A stretch of DNA of 64,000 nucleotides from Anaerolineae bacterium (GCA_022842885.1 JALHOR010000009.1:34514-98513); one strand, 5' to 3'. Shown: positions 54,528 through 63,971, numbered from the stretch's first letter. Numbers and translations: made by a program. Notes: a model not told the origin generated them from the letters alone.

Positions 54528-55832
54528 ATGCGTCAATACGACGAATCGCCTGCGCCAGTCAACGTGACTTTGGCAGATGTATACCGCGCTGTCAGCGATG
54601 TCATGACGATTGAGCAGACATCCGCCCCGGATGAAAAGGCGCTCAGTGCTGAAGACCATGCCATTTTAAATTTACATGACAGTGATTTGGTCATGACCTT
54701 TCGGGGCAAACTCAAAGGCGATACCGAAGCAGCCTATCATCTCTTAGATAATCAACTGAAGCCGCTGCATTTGCTAACATTATTCCGTGAGCAAAATCAG
54801 CAGCATGTGATTCATGTGGCAGTGGGGCGCTTGGAACAAACGACACCACTCGCATGGCGCTTACCCTTATTCTTATTTTTAGCAACGATTATCAGCGTCT
54901 TATACACCGGAACAGTCATCGCCATTGGTGAAATTGGACTGACCGACGAAAAATTGGCGTTGGCACTTTCCGATAATCTTTTAGCCGAATTATGGCGTGG
55001 GTTGCCGTATGCCATCAGCATTGTGCTGATTTTGGGTGTACATGAAGCCGGGCATTTTTTGATGGCGCGGCGGCACAAGACCCCAGCATCGCTGCCTTAT
55101 TTTATTCCGGCATTTTTGCTGAGTCCGTTTGGTACTTTTGGCGCAGCGATTTTGCTGCGCGGCACCATGCGAAATCGCAAAGTATTATTTGATATTGGGG
55201 CAGCGGGTCCACTGGCAGGCTTCGTCGTAGCGATACCGATTCTGTTACTGGGCTTGGCAACATCGCCCGTTGTCACAATAACAGGCGGCATGGTCGAAGG
55301 CAATTCTGTCTTATATACGCTGACCAAAATTATTATGTTTGGGCGATTCTTGCCGGATGGTCAGGTAGATGTGCTGCTTAATCAGCCCGCATGGGCAGGT
55401 TGGACAGGCTTGTTTGTGACGGCATTAAATCTCATCCCGCTAGGACAATTGGATGGGGGGCATGTCTTATATGCGCTCACAGGCGATACTGCCCGCAAAC
55501 TGTATTTCCCACTCATCGGTCTCGCCATCACGATGACGCTGTTTGTATCCAGCATGTGGTTAGTGCTGGCGCTGCTGTTGTTCTTGGTGGGGCGCTATTA
55601 TGCAGTGCCTTTAGATAATATCACGCGGTTAGATACCAAACGGCGTTTATTGGCAATTGCGACATTGATTCTGTTCGCGTTGATTTTTACGCCGATTCCG
55701 TTATCGCAACCGGGTCAACCAGCCGGTTTGTTGAATGGCGAGATGACCGCATTAAACGGCGGCATTGTTGCGACTGTGGCTTTGTTGTTATGCCAAAGAT
55801 GGGTTATAAATCGCGGTTCTGCACGAAGTTGA
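54528..55832 (+). CDS. EGY-like site-2 intramembrane metalloprotease
   Basis: The protein has 434 residues. After a cytoplasmic N-terminal part (about 1-110) come about 7 membrane helices. The zinc motif HEAGH is in ILGVHEAGHFLMAR, GTFGAAILLRGTM follows, and the downstream NLIPLGQLDGGH supplies the third ligand Asp. This matches the EGY1/2-type S2P branch of plants and cyanobacteria, which differs from RseP. It would cleave membrane substrates within the bilayer; no substrate is next to it. ATG 54528 was chosen over 54489, which adds residues unlike the family. Its last 29 bp overlap the convergent surface-protein gene. Confidence 0.88.
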   Translation: MRQYDESPAPVNVTLADVYRAVSDVMTIEQTSAPDEKALSAEDHAILNLHDSDLVMTFRGKLKGDTEAAYHLLDNQLKPLHLLTLFREQNQQHVIHVAVGRLEQTTPLAWRLPLFLFLATIISVLYTGTVIAIGEIGLTDEKLALALSDNLLAELWRGLPYAISIVLILGVHEAGHFLMARRHKTPASLPYFIPAFLLSPFGTFGAAILLRGTMRNRKVLFDIGAAGPLAGFVVAIPILLLGLATSPVVTITGGMVEGNSVLYTLTKIIMFGRFLPDGQVDVLLNQPAWAGWTGLFVTALNLIPLGQLDGGHVLYALTGDTARKLYFPLIGLAITMTLFVSSMWLVLALLLFLVGRYYAVPLDNITRLDTKRRLLAIATLILFALIFTPIPLSQPGQPAGLLNGEMTALNGGIVATVALLLCQRWVINRGSARS

Positions 55833-56688
55833 TAATCGCTACATTCGCCTCGCACTCGGCACGGGTTGTCAACGGAATCATATCCGAGAGGGGCGCACCT
55901 TGCGGGCTGAACAACTGCACATTATACACGGCACTCTGCGGCGCATTGCCCAATGGCATCTCAAAGCCGCCAGCGCCAAATGTCAACGCTGCGCCTGTAA
56001 AAACGGTTTCGTCAAAATTATCCCCTGTCACCCGCACGCGATAACCATCCAACGCCGTACCATCTTCTGCCGTTACACTGCCCGCAATGCTTGCCCACTC
56101 GCAATCGCGCCCGTTGGCATTCGCCACATATAAAATGCCGCTATCAGTCATGACAAACGGATAATCCGAAGCATTTGTTGATAAGACCGGTGTGGGAATG
56201 ACCATATCTGGGGCGCTGGCGGGCGTTGCCGTAACATACACAAATAACACATCCGGCGGAAAAGGATTCAAAACAGATTGCGGCTCACGCCAGATAATGC
56301 TGTAAATCACCAACATTGCCAATGTTCCGGTGCAGGCAAACACGGTAATCAGGTTATAGAGCCAGCGTTGGCGATGGGTTATTGCTGGCTTAGTGGGCGG
56401 CGGTAGTGCTGCTTGCGGCATTGTTCCAGAATTGATAGGTAGCTCTGCCAGCGGTTGCAGCGGCGGAAAACGCTGTTCTTGTGGTGTGATTTTTAAAGGG
56501 CGCACGGCATCCGGCGGCAGTTGTGCCAAGGTCGCCAAGTCCGCTTGATTTGTATCAGGCAGCAGTGCCATAAAATCCGGCTCGTCCCCGGCGGTCATGT
56601 CCTCCGGGGGGAAGAGGGGTGGCACTGGCGATAATTCTTCTTTGCGATTGTGCCGACCAAAACGGCGGACATCTCGTGGCTCACTCAT
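55804..56688 (-). CDS. Single-pass surface protein, paralog A
   Basis: The protein has 294 residues. A Pro-rich cytoplasmic part (about 1-108) precedes a membrane helix (YNLITVFACTGTLAMLVIYSI). The outside domain (about 180-294) has CEWASIAGSVTAEDGTALDG, GGFEMPLGN and CEANVAIINFVQNRDL. It aligns with the C-terminal domain of the adjacent paralog B: CEWASIAG versus CAWQGIGG, and VAIINFVQNR versus [10 protein letters not shown]. Both keep two Cys that probably pair. The function is unknown; a binding or lectin-like beta domain is possible. It starts 6 bp after paralog B and overlaps the convergent S2P gene by 29 bp. Confidence 0.75.
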   Translation of the reverse strand: MSEPRDVRRFGRHNRKEELSPVPPLFPPEDMTAGDEPDFMALLPDTNQADLATLAQLPPDAVRPLKITPQEQRFPPLQPLAELPINSGTMPQAALPPPTKPAITHRQRWLYNLITVFACTGTLAMLVIYSIIWREPQSVLNPFPPDVLFVYVTATPASAPDMVIPTPVLSTNASDYPFVMTDSGILYVANANGRDCEWASIAGSVTAEDGTALDGYRVRVTGDNFDETVFTGAALTFGAGGFEMPLGNAPQSAVYNVQLFSPQGAPLSDMIPLTTRAECEANVAIINFVQNRDL

Positions 56689-56694
56689 ACGAAC

Positions 56695-57504
56695 TCACGG
56701 ACCCGGCGCTGTTGGTTGGGCAGGATTGGCAGAGCGTTTCTGGATGAAATTCACCAAGGCTGCATTCCGCGCACAATCGGACGGAAATTGGAGTTGAATA
56801 CGCGGCGATAATTGTGTGCCATAAATGGACTCAAGTTGGATGAAGAAAATTTCCGTATTAATCGAATCGGATACAGGCACTTCATACCCTGTGGGTCCAC
56901 CATACAGTGTATTAGACCCCATTGGCACCACGCGGTCAAAACGGTCATTAAAGACATGAATCTGTGCCTGCCCAACGTAAGGCAACCCATCCAAGCCCAA
57001 GACCTGCCCACCGATGCCTTGCCATGCACACGCCAAGGTATTCGTAAAATTCGGCACAAAATTAACATTCTCGCGCAAATCAAACAAATAGGGCGACGTT
57101 GTGGGTGTAAAAGTGATGGTGGGTCCGATAGGGGTAAACGTGGCGGTAAACGTGGGACTCGCGGAAGGCGTAAAGGTAATCGTCGGCGTATCCGTGGGAC
57201 CCGGCGTATCGGTAATCGTCGGCGATGCCGTAATGGTCGAAGTTGGCGTCTCGCTGGGCAGCGGCGTCAAGGTTTCAGTTGGGGTATGGGTGAAGGTTGG
57301 CGGCAATGGTGTCCGCGACGGGGTTAACGTCAAAAATGGCGTTTCCGTCGGGAATTCCACCACGCCCGGCAGTGCCGCAACTTGGGCGCTAGGATTGGCA
57401 GGCGGCGAGAGCCACACTGCCGCAATGACAATGATAGCAATTACGGTTGCTATCATAAAAACGATGCTAATGATGTTATAAACGCGGTCTGTACCTTGCC
57501 CCAT
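56695..57504 (-). CDS. Single-pass surface protein with Thr/Pro-rich stalk, paralog B
   Basis: The protein has 269 residues. A membrane helix near the start ([20 protein letters not shown], about 11-30) leads to a Thr/Pro-rich stalk (about 50-145) of repeated TPT-type units such as [16 protein letters not shown] and [15 protein letters not shown]. Such stalks are usually O-glycosylated. The C-terminal domain (about 155-255) matches paralog A and keeps the Cys pair ([17 protein letters not shown]). It lies 9 bp downstream of the PpiC lipoprotein gene. The three genes form one operon and may build one envelope complex. Confidence 0.78.
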   Translation of the reverse strand: MGQGTDRVYNIISIVFMIATVIAIIVIAAVWLSPPANPSAQVAALPGVVEFPTETPFLTLTPSRTPLPPTFTHTPTETLTPLPSETPTSTITASPTITDTPGPTDTPTITFTPSASPTFTATFTPIGPTITFTPTTSPYLFDLRENVNFVPNFTNTLACAWQGIGGQVLGLDGLPYVGQAQIHVFNDRFDRVVPMGSNTLYGGPTGYEVPVSDSINTEIFFIQLESIYGTQLSPRIQLQFPSDCARNAALVNFIQKRSANPAQPTAPGP

Positions 57505-57513
57505 GCTCTGCCC

Positions 57514-58395
57514 CTATTGTAGGTAGCGTTCAATCGTTGCGTTCTGGAACTGCGTTTCCAGCCATGTCATGTAAATATTCCGCATCAGCAGTGCCATGCG
57601 TTCTGGCTCCACTGGACGTTCAGCGATTTCTAGCGTTTGAATAATATGATACCCGATGCGTGTACTGATGGGACCGGCAATCGCGCCGGGTTGCAAACTA
57701 AAGGCGACATCAGCAAGGCGCTTATCGAGCAATTCATCACTGGTGAACCAACCCAAATCACCGCCTCTATCCCGTGTTGTCAAATCAATGGAAAATTCAC
57801 TGGCAAGTTGGGCAAAATCTGCCCCTTGTTGGAGTTGATTTAAAAGATTGACCGCATCAGTTTCGGTGCGTACCACAATATGTCGGGCATGAACTTGGTT
57901 GACCGACCCAGTTAAATCGGCAAACAACACTTCTTGAACACGCTGGGTCAACAAGACATTGCGCTGCGCTGCCACCATTTCATCCGGGGTATAGCCGTTC
58001 ATGTTTAAATAACTATCCCAATCGGAGGTTTGTGCCAATGCCTGCTGCAACGCCTGAATTTCAGCAGTCACTTCGTCATCGGTCACATTAATGCCCATCG
58101 CCACCGCTGCGTCTGTCACCAAACGTTGTTCAATCAAGGCATCTAGCACCACTTGTTGCAGCGCCACCATATCTGTAATCGTTTCATCACGCCGCCGCCG
58201 CGCCAATTCTGCCTCAAACTCGGCACGGGTAATGTCTTTATCATTAACTCGCGCTACCACATCACCCGGATTTTGTACAACTTCAGCGCCTGCTTGGGTT
58301 GTAACGGGAGCATTGGCGCTGCTGGTGGGGTTGCACGCTGTTAAGGCGATGAGCAAGCCACCCATGATGATTTTTACCAAAGAATGCACACGCAT
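57514..58395 (-). CDS. PpiC-type peptidyl-prolyl isomerase lipoprotein
   Basis: The protein has 293 residues. The signal ends in the lipobox of GGLLIALTAC, so it is lipid-anchored outside the membrane. A SurA_N-like helical part (about 45-170; DITRAEFEAELARRRRDE) is followed by a parvulin domain: QVHARHIVVRTE, LASEFSIDLTTRDRGGDLGW and IGYHIIQTLEIAE. It should help fold exported proteins, perhaps the two surface proteins encoded directly downstream. The frame runs upstream to 58566 but family length and the signal support ATG 58395. GTG 58389 with AAGGA at 7-nt spacing is also plausible. Confidence 0.86.
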   Translation of the reverse strand: MRVHSLVKIIMGGLLIALTACNPTSSANAPVTTQAGAEVVQNPGDVVARVNDKDITRAEFEAELARRRRDETITDMVALQQVVLDALIEQRLVTDAAVAMGINVTDDEVTAEIQALQQALAQTSDWDSYLNMNGYTPDEMVAAQRNVLLTQRVQEVLFADLTGSVNQVHARHIVVRTETDAVNLLNQLQQGADFAQLASEFSIDLTTRDRGGDLGWFTSDELLDKRLADVAFSLQPGAIAGPISTRIGYHIIQTLEIAERPVEPERMALLMRNIYMTWLETQFQNATIERYLQ

Positions 58396-58630
58396 ATCCT
58401 TACGATTGTTACCACTCACTGCAACTAAAACCTTGCCTATTATGCAATTAGTCCGTGAAAGTGGCAAATGGCGATTTTGTCCGGTTAGATTCTTGATGTT
58501 CTGGAAGACGGTTTTGCCGCTAAAATTCACATAGGTGATGAGATTGTGCAGAACACAATCTACCACTACGATAGTTATATAGTGTTATTTTTGATAACTA
58601 CTCATCCGCCCATACCGCAGGGAAAACCGC

Positions 58631-59701
58631 ATGTCCACCAAAAGACTTATTACCATTGAACGCCATATTCAGGAACAACAAAAATCGCACCCAAGCGCCA
58701 CCGGCACTTTTACGAGTATGCTGCAAGATATGGCATTGGCGGCAAAAATCATCTCGCGGGAAATTAACCGTGCCGGGCTGACCGATTTATTAGGCGCTGT
58801 AGATACGATTAATTCATCTGGTGAACGCCAGCAAAAACTGGATATGTTCGCTGATGAGATGATTTACCAAATGAATGACCACACCGGGCGCGTGTGTGCC
58901 ATGGCGAGCGAAGAACATGATGATCTAATTGATGTGCCTGTGGAATATGATACGGGCAATTATGTTTTGCTATATGACCCACTGGATGGGTCATCGAACA
59001 TAGATGTCAATGTGTCTGTCGGCACGATTTTTTCAATTCATCGCAAATTTTCACGCGGGGAACGCGGCACGCTGGAAGACGTGTTGCAGCGCGGCAAACG
59101 CTTGGTGGCAGCCGGTTATGTGGTGTATGGCAGCAGTACGATGATGGTGTATACGACTGGCAATGGCGTGTATGGCTTTACGCTGGATATGGCGTTGGGC
59201 GAATTTTTGCTGACGCATGATAATTTGCGCTTTCCAGAAATAGCCCAATATTACAGCATCAACCAAGGCAATGAAAAATATTGGACACCCGGTATCCGGC
59301 GGTATGTGAAGTGGCTACAAGGGATTGAGGGCGAAGGGCATAAACCGCTGGCGCATCGCTATATTGGGTCATTAGTCGCAGATTTTCATCGCAATTTGCT
59401 TAAGGGCGGCATCTTCATGTATCCCGGTGACTTGGCGGATAAAGGCAAGCCCTATGGCAAAATCCGCTTGATGTATGAGGCGCAAGCGTTGGCATTCATC
59501 GCCGAACAAGCGGGCGGCTATGCCTCCGACGGTATCGGGGATATTTTGGATTTGCGCCCGCATTCGCTGCATCAGCGCGTACCGATTTTTGTGGGCAGCC
59601 GTGATTTGGTAGAACGTGCCGAAGACTATATCCGCAAATATGACCTTGACTGGCAAGAGAGCTACAAGCCGTATCGCACACAGGACGCGATATTGAAGTG
59701 A
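58631..59701 (+). CDS. fbp: Class I fructose-1,6-bisphosphatase
   Basis: The protein has 356 residues. The metal and substrate motifs are complete: ASEEHDD, YDPLDGSSNIDVNVSVGTIF (the FBPase signature), then IGSLVADFHRNLLKGGIFMY, KGKPYGKIRLMYEAQALAFI and EQAGGYASDG. It dephosphorylates fructose 1,6-bisphosphate in gluconeogenesis, and in the Calvin cycle if one exists here. AGGGA is 8 nt before ATG 58631. Its stop codon falls at the start of a dispersed repeat. No other sugar-phosphate gene is next to it. Confidence 0.95.
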   Translation: MSTKRLITIERHIQEQQKSHPSATGTFTSMLQDMALAAKIISREINRAGLTDLLGAVDTINSSGERQQKLDMFADEMIYQMNDHTGRVCAMASEEHDDLIDVPVEYDTGNYVLLYDPLDGSSNIDVNVSVGTIFSIHRKFSRGERGTLEDVLQRGKRLVAAGYVVYGSSTMMVYTTGNGVYGFTLDMALGEFLLTHDNLRFPEIAQYYSINQGNEKYWTPGIRRYVKWLQGIEGEGHKPLAHRYIGSLVADFHRNLLKGGIFMYPGDLADKGKPYGKIRLMYEAQALAFIAEQAGGYASDGIGDILDLRPHSLHQRVPIFVGSRDLVERAEDYIRKYDLDWQESYKPYRTQDAILK

Positions 59702-59728
59702 GTTAAAAGTAGAAAGTTAAAAGCGGAT
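59699..59728 (+). repeat. Dispersed repeat after fbp, copy 2
   Basis: AGTTAAAAGTAGAAAGTTAA followed by AAGC begins within the fbp stop codon context (TGAGTTAAAAG). It resembles the element at 31808-31852 in the same orientation relative to the gene it follows. Confidence 0.6.
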
Positions 59729-59766
59729 AGCCTGTTTTGTGAATGTAATAATTCGTTATTATATTA

Positions 59767-59839
59767 TTTTTGAACCACGAAGGACACAAAGAACACGAAG
59801 GATTCTTCATCCTTTCTCGGTGCGCTCTGTGGTTCAAAA
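59767..59839. repeat. Dispersed palindromic repeat, copy 2 (TTTTTGAACCACGAAG type)
   Basis: TTTTGAACCAC (59768-59778) and GTGGTTCAAAA (59829-59839) form a perfect 11-bp outer stem. Inside are GACACAAAG and GAACACGAAGGA units and a short GAAGGA/TCCTTTC inner match. The same left end occurs at 31720. It lies between the convergent fbp and CoxE-like genes and may serve as their terminator. Confidence 0.65.
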
Positions 59840-59860
59840 CCGATGATTTTAGGTTGCCCT

Positions 59861-61243
59861 CTACCCCTCTGCCAAAATTTTATCTACGGCATCGGCAAGG
59901 TGGCGCAGCGTGCGAACCAGATACACACCGTCGGCTTTGCCGGCGTAGAGATGCATATCGCTATCCCCCGTTCCCCATTGGTTTTGTCCTTCTGGGCAGA
60001 ACCAGATGAGGCGTTTGGCGCGGCGCTGCATATCTTGGGCAATATCCAAGCGCGGATTGTTATAGTTGTTGCGCCCATCCCCCAAAATAATGACCGTCGT
60101 GCGATGGTCAATTGTCGCCATATGGTCACGCGAAAATGTGTTCAGGCTGTTGCCCAAATCGGTGCTGTAATAACCGGGGGGATTTTCGCGCAGCACTTTT
60201 TCGACGGCGATTTGCGAATCGTGTTCTTCCAAATCCATCGTCACATCCACCAAATCGCTGATGAAGATAAAGCTATTGGTGCGTGTCACTTGGTCTTGCA
60301 ATTCGTAAACCAGCGTCAGCAAAAATTCCACGCAATAACGCATGGAGGTACTTAAATCACAAATCAGCACCAGCGAAGGTTTTTTCTGCTTCTTGCGGAA
60401 GCGCATTTCAATCGGTACACCTTCATAGCGCATATTACGCCGAATGGTGCGGCGCGGGTCAAAATGGTCGGTTTTGGAGCGTTTTTGGCGCATTGCTGCC
60501 CGTGTGCGTAGGCGGGCTGCCAATTTACGAATTTCCTCACGCAGGTGGTCTAAATCGCTCTGCGACAAACGATGAAAATCCACATCAAGCAAATCCGGTT
60601 TGGGGTCGGGTTCTTTTTCTGCCATGCGTTCTGCCAACGATGCCCCGGCATATTGGCTCACTTGGTCAGACATGCCGCGCATATTCTCGCGCAGCAGTGA
60701 TTCCAGCCGATTCAAATCCTCTTGGCTCATGCCCATCTGTGCTAATTGTTCGAGCAGTTCATCCATCATGCGAAGCAACTGCGACATGCCTAATTGTTGA
60801 TTCATGCGGCGCTCGAACCAACCACGTTGATACATATCGTCGCCATTTTGCAATCCAGATGTTTGCCCCAATTCATCAAGCTGTTCTTGGCTGAGGGGTT
60901 CACCGCGCATCAATTGGTCAAGCAGGCGCTTGAGGGCTTCCATATCGCCCATCAGTGCGTTCATCGCTTGCTGGAACATCTGCTGTTGTTCCGGCGTGAG
61001 TTGGTCATAAATATCTTCGAGATTGGGGTCATTGGAAGAAAAAAACAACGGGAAAAAATATTCAAATGTTGGTTGGTCATTGCGTTCTTTGACCAGTGTG
61101 CTTTTTAAGGTCGTGCGAAAATGCCCAATATCTTGTATGCCAACGGCTTGCACCCCATTCATGGCATCTTGATTTTCTGCAATTGAAATCCGCACGCCAG
61201 CAGCCCGCAACGCCCGGATAAAATCCACCATGCGCTTATCCAT
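59861..61243 (-). CDS. CoxE-like VWA domain protein
   Basis: The protein has 460 residues. A helical N-terminal part (about 1-250, including LDQLMRGEPLSQEQLDELGQ) precedes a VWA domain with an intact MIDAS in LVLICDLSTSMRYCVEF (DxSxS) and a later ILGDGRNNYNNPRLD. The layout matches CoxE/YehP-type proteins, which usually partner a MoxR AAA ATPase for metal insertion or complex assembly. No MoxR gene is adjacent here, so the partner must be elsewhere. It is cytoplasmic. It is divergent from the ZntA-type pump gene, with 229 bp between them. Confidence 0.85.
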   Translation of the reverse strand: MDKRMVDFIRALRAAGVRISIAENQDAMNGVQAVGIQDIGHFRTTLKSTLVKERNDQPTFEYFFPLFFSSNDPNLEDIYDQLTPEQQQMFQQAMNALMGDMEALKRLLDQLMRGEPLSQEQLDELGQTSGLQNGDDMYQRGWFERRMNQQLGMSQLLRMMDELLEQLAQMGMSQEDLNRLESLLRENMRGMSDQVSQYAGASLAERMAEKEPDPKPDLLDVDFHRLSQSDLDHLREEIRKLAARLRTRAAMRQKRSKTDHFDPRRTIRRNMRYEGVPIEMRFRKKQKKPSLVLICDLSTSMRYCVEFLLTLVYELQDQVTRTNSFIFISDLVDVTMDLEEHDSQIAVEKVLRENPPGYYSTDLGNSLNTFSRDHMATIDHRTTVIILGDGRNNYNNPRLDIAQDMQRRAKRLIWFCPEGQNQWGTGDSDMHLYAGKADGVYLVRTLRHLADAVDKILAEG

Positions 61244-61443
61244 ACATCCAACCTTTTAACCACACCGTCTATTAGAACCCATAGTACCGAATTTTTGCCT
61301 ATGGCACAAGCTAACCATATCGGTAGAAACCGGGCAAAATAGATTGACTCTTGCCCAATTCATGTTACTCTAAAGCTATATCATGTAACTTACAAAACTA
61401 TTGATACTCCATCTCATTTTTCAAAAATAACTACTTGCAATAG

Positions 61444-61458
61444 TGAGATAACGTCTCA
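61444..61458 (+). promoter_or_regulatory. Inverted repeat upstream of the zntA-like gene
   Basis: TGAGA (61444-61448), TAACG, TCTCA (61454-61458) is a perfect 5-bp inverted repeat 14 bp before the ATG at 61473. It could be a metal-responsive operator but is short and unproven. Confidence 0.3.
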
Positions 61459-61472
61459 AAAAGAGTATTTTT

Positions 61473-63701
61473 ATGGCACAACAACACAGATACACGATTG
61501 GCAATATGGATTGCGCCCACTGCGCCCAAGAAGTCGAAACTGGCGTGCGAAATTTGCCGGGGGTGATTGCGGCGCGGGTGGATTTTGCGACTGCCAAACT
61601 CACATTAGATGGCGATGTAACTTTCTTGGCACTCAAACAGCGCGTGGAATCGCTTGGTAAAACGATTAGCGATGTGCAAGATACTGAACCCGATATAACG
61701 CCGAAACGCGGTGGCATCATCGGCTTTGCCCACTATCTCACCACTAAACGCGAGACACGCTTTGCCCTCATCGGCGGCGCGATTATTGCTCTGGGGATGA
61801 TTCTATCGCTGCTGTTGACCGGGCAAATTATTGGGCTTGGCGCAGCGCACAGTATTGATACGGAAAGTACATTTGGCACGGTTGAACTGCTTATCAGCGG
61901 TATTTATACGATAGCAATGGCAATTGCCGCCTTCCCTATCGCTCGCAGCGGCATCAATACATTGCGTATGAATCGCACCTTTAGCATCAATTTGTTGATG
62001 ACGATAGCGGCAGTTGGGGCAATTGTTATTGGTGAATTTTTAGAAGCCGCCGTCGTGATTTTTCTCTTTGCCATCGGCGAAGCGTTGGAAGGTTATACTG
62101 CCGATAGAGCGCGAGATAGCTTACGAAGTTTATTGGCGCTCAAACCCACTCAAGCTATTTTGCTGCGCGATAATCGGGAAATCACGGTACATATCAATGA
62201 TTTGCGCGTCCATGACCGAATTCTGGTGAAACCGGGCGAGCGTATCCCGATGGATGGCATCATCGAGACGGGCAGCAGCGATGTGAATCAAGCACCCATC
62301 ACTGGCGAGAGTACGCCTGTGAACAAAACAGCAGGTAACGATGTGTTTGCGGGCAGCATCAATGGCAGTGGCGCATTAGAAATCCGCGTCACGCATTTGG
62401 CAGCAGATAACACGCTAAGTCGGATTATTCGCCTCGTTGAAGAAGCGCAAAGTTCGCGCTCACCCTCACAACGATTAATTGACCAATTTGCCCACTATTA
62501 TACGCCCGGCGTGGTCTTGGTGGCGTTGTTGGTGGCATTTGTGCCGCCGTTATTTTTCAATGCGCCGTTTTACAGCACTGCCACTGAATCCGGTTGGTTG
62601 TATCGGGCGCTAACCATGTTGGTCATTGCCTGCCCGTGTGCCTTGGTGATTAGCACGCCGGTTACGGTCATCAGCGCGATTACAGCGGCAGCACGCAAAG
62701 GCGTGTTGATTAAAGGCGGCGTGCATCTGGAAACGCTCGGCAATATCAAAGCCATTGCCTTCGATAAAACTGGCACGCTCACCAAAGGGCAACCCGCCAT
62801 CATGACGATTCACGCGCTGGATGGGGATAGCCAAACATTACTCGCGCACGCCGCTGCCGTTGAGCAACGCAGCACACATCCTTTAGCACAAGCTGTTGTT
62901 TTCGCTGCCAATCAACAAAAAATTGCTTATGCTGCTGCTGAAAGCGTCGAAAATCTTGCCGGGCGTGGTATTCGCGGTAATATCAACGGGCAAATGGTGA
63001 CGATTGGCAGTCATAGCTTGTTTGAGACGGATTATCCACACGGGCAAGAGGTGTGTCATCTGATTGCTGAGGCTGAAGCGCAGGGGCAAACCGCTATGTT
63101 AGTCGCCCATAATCAGCATATGACCGGATTTATCACTGCGGCGGATGAAATTCGCCCAACCAGCGCCAAGGTTATTTCTCAACTGCATGACTTAGGGCTG
63201 CAAACAACCATGCTCACAGGCGATAACCCCGTTGTCGCGCAAGCCGTCGGTAAACAAACAGGCGTGCAGCATATTCGTGCGGGCTTGCTGCCACAGGATA
63301 AAGTGAGTGCGGTGCAGGCATTACGGGCGCAGCATCACACTGTCATGATGGTGGGTGACGGCATTAACGATACTCCGGCTTTGGCAGCGGCGACTGTGGG
63401 CGTAGCAATGGGCGGCGCAGGCAGTGCCCAAGCGATGGAAACTGCTGATGTCGTTTTGATGGCAGATGATTTGACCCAGCTACCGTTTGCGATTCGGTTA
63501 TCGCGGTTTGCCCGCTTATTGATTCAGCAAAACATTGGCTTGAGTTTGGCGATGAAATTGTTATTTCTCGTATTGGCGGCGGCAGGGGGCGTGAGCATGT
63601 GGGCGGCGATTTTCGCTGATGTGGGTATGTCGCTCATCGTGACCCTTAATGGGATGAGACCGCTGAAATTTCAAATGCAGGTGCAGAGTGCTGAGGATTA
63701 A
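61473..63701 (+). CDS. zntA: ZntA-like P1B-type Zn2+/Cd2+/Pb2+-exporting ATPase
   Basis: The protein has 742 residues. An N-terminal HMA domain has the metal motif MDCAHC (Cys14 and Cys17). The P-type core has CPC at 387-389 (ACPCALVIS), DKTGT with phosphorylated Asp431, and GDGINDTPALAAA. The last helices carry AMKLLFL and FADVGMSL, the Lys and Asp that mark the Zn/Cd (P1B-2) group over copper pumps. It exports excess Zn, Cd or Pb across the cytoplasmic membrane. It complements the zinc-starvation-type cluster at 44655-48841. No metalloregulator gene is next to it. Confidence 0.94.
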   Translation: MAQQHRYTIGNMDCAHCAQEVETGVRNLPGVIAARVDFATAKLTLDGDVTFLALKQRVESLGKTISDVQDTEPDITPKRGGIIGFAHYLTTKRETRFALIGGAIIALGMILSLLLTGQIIGLGAAHSIDTESTFGTVELLISGIYTIAMAIAAFPIARSGINTLRMNRTFSINLLMTIAAVGAIVIGEFLEAAVVIFLFAIGEALEGYTADRARDSLRSLLALKPTQAILLRDNREITVHINDLRVHDRILVKPGERIPMDGIIETGSSDVNQAPITGESTPVNKTAGNDVFAGSINGSGALEIRVTHLAADNTLSRIIRLVEEAQSSRSPSQRLIDQFAHYYTPGVVLVALLVAFVPPLFFNAPFYSTATESGWLYRALTMLVIACPCALVISTPVTVISAITAAARKGVLIKGGVHLETLGNIKAIAFDKTGTLTKGQPAIMTIHALDGDSQTLLAHAAAVEQRSTHPLAQAVVFAANQQKIAYAAAESVENLAGRGIRGNINGQMVTIGSHSLFETDYPHGQEVCHLIAEAEAQGQTAMLVAHNQHMTGFITAADEIRPTSAKVISQLHDLGLQTTMLTGDNPVVAQAVGKQTGVQHIRAGLLPQDKVSAVQALRAQHHTVMMVGDGINDTPALAAATVGVAMGGAGSAQAMETADVVLMADDLTQLPFAIRLSRFARLLIQQNIGLSLAMKLLFLVLAAAGGVSMWAAIFADVGMSLIVTLNGMRPLKFQMQVQSAED

Positions 63702-63734
63702 ATATCTGTTTTATAATTTTTCGGAGCAAAAATC

Positions 63735-63971
63735 GTGCCACAACTATTCAATGACGAACTTCTGGAAGCATTTATCAATAATTTTTATGGCTATGGTAAT
63801 TTTAAGGGCAAATATTGGTTTGTTGGTTTAGAACAGGGTGGCGGCAATTCATTTCAGGAAATTCAAACTCGGCTTGAAGTTTGGGATAATGACCAGCGTC
63901 CTATGCTTGAAGATGCGGCTGAATATCACCGTACCATTGGCAATACCTTCGCCAATTATGCGGCAACTTGA
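63735..63971 (+). pseudogene. Short or truncated ORF of unknown family at window edge
   Basis: Seventy-eight residues are read from GTG 63735 (CGGAG 8 nt upstream). The start FINNFYGYGNFKGKYWFVGL, then EQGGGNSFQEIQTRLEVWDN and EYHRTIGN, looks like the start of a longer soluble protein family, where YWFVGLEQGGG would be an active-site or nucleic-acid-binding loop. The frame stops at 63971, far short of what that start suggests. The +1 frame stays open to the window end, so a frameshift is possible. A uracil-DNA-glycosylase-like family is one recollection; I am not sure. Confidence 0.4.

Noticed and set aside
56985..57360. TPT-type repeats at DNA level as a tandem repeat or CRISPR-like array
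   Set aside because: The repeat is only at protein level (Thr/Pro stalk) and the DNA units are irregular, with no spacer structure.
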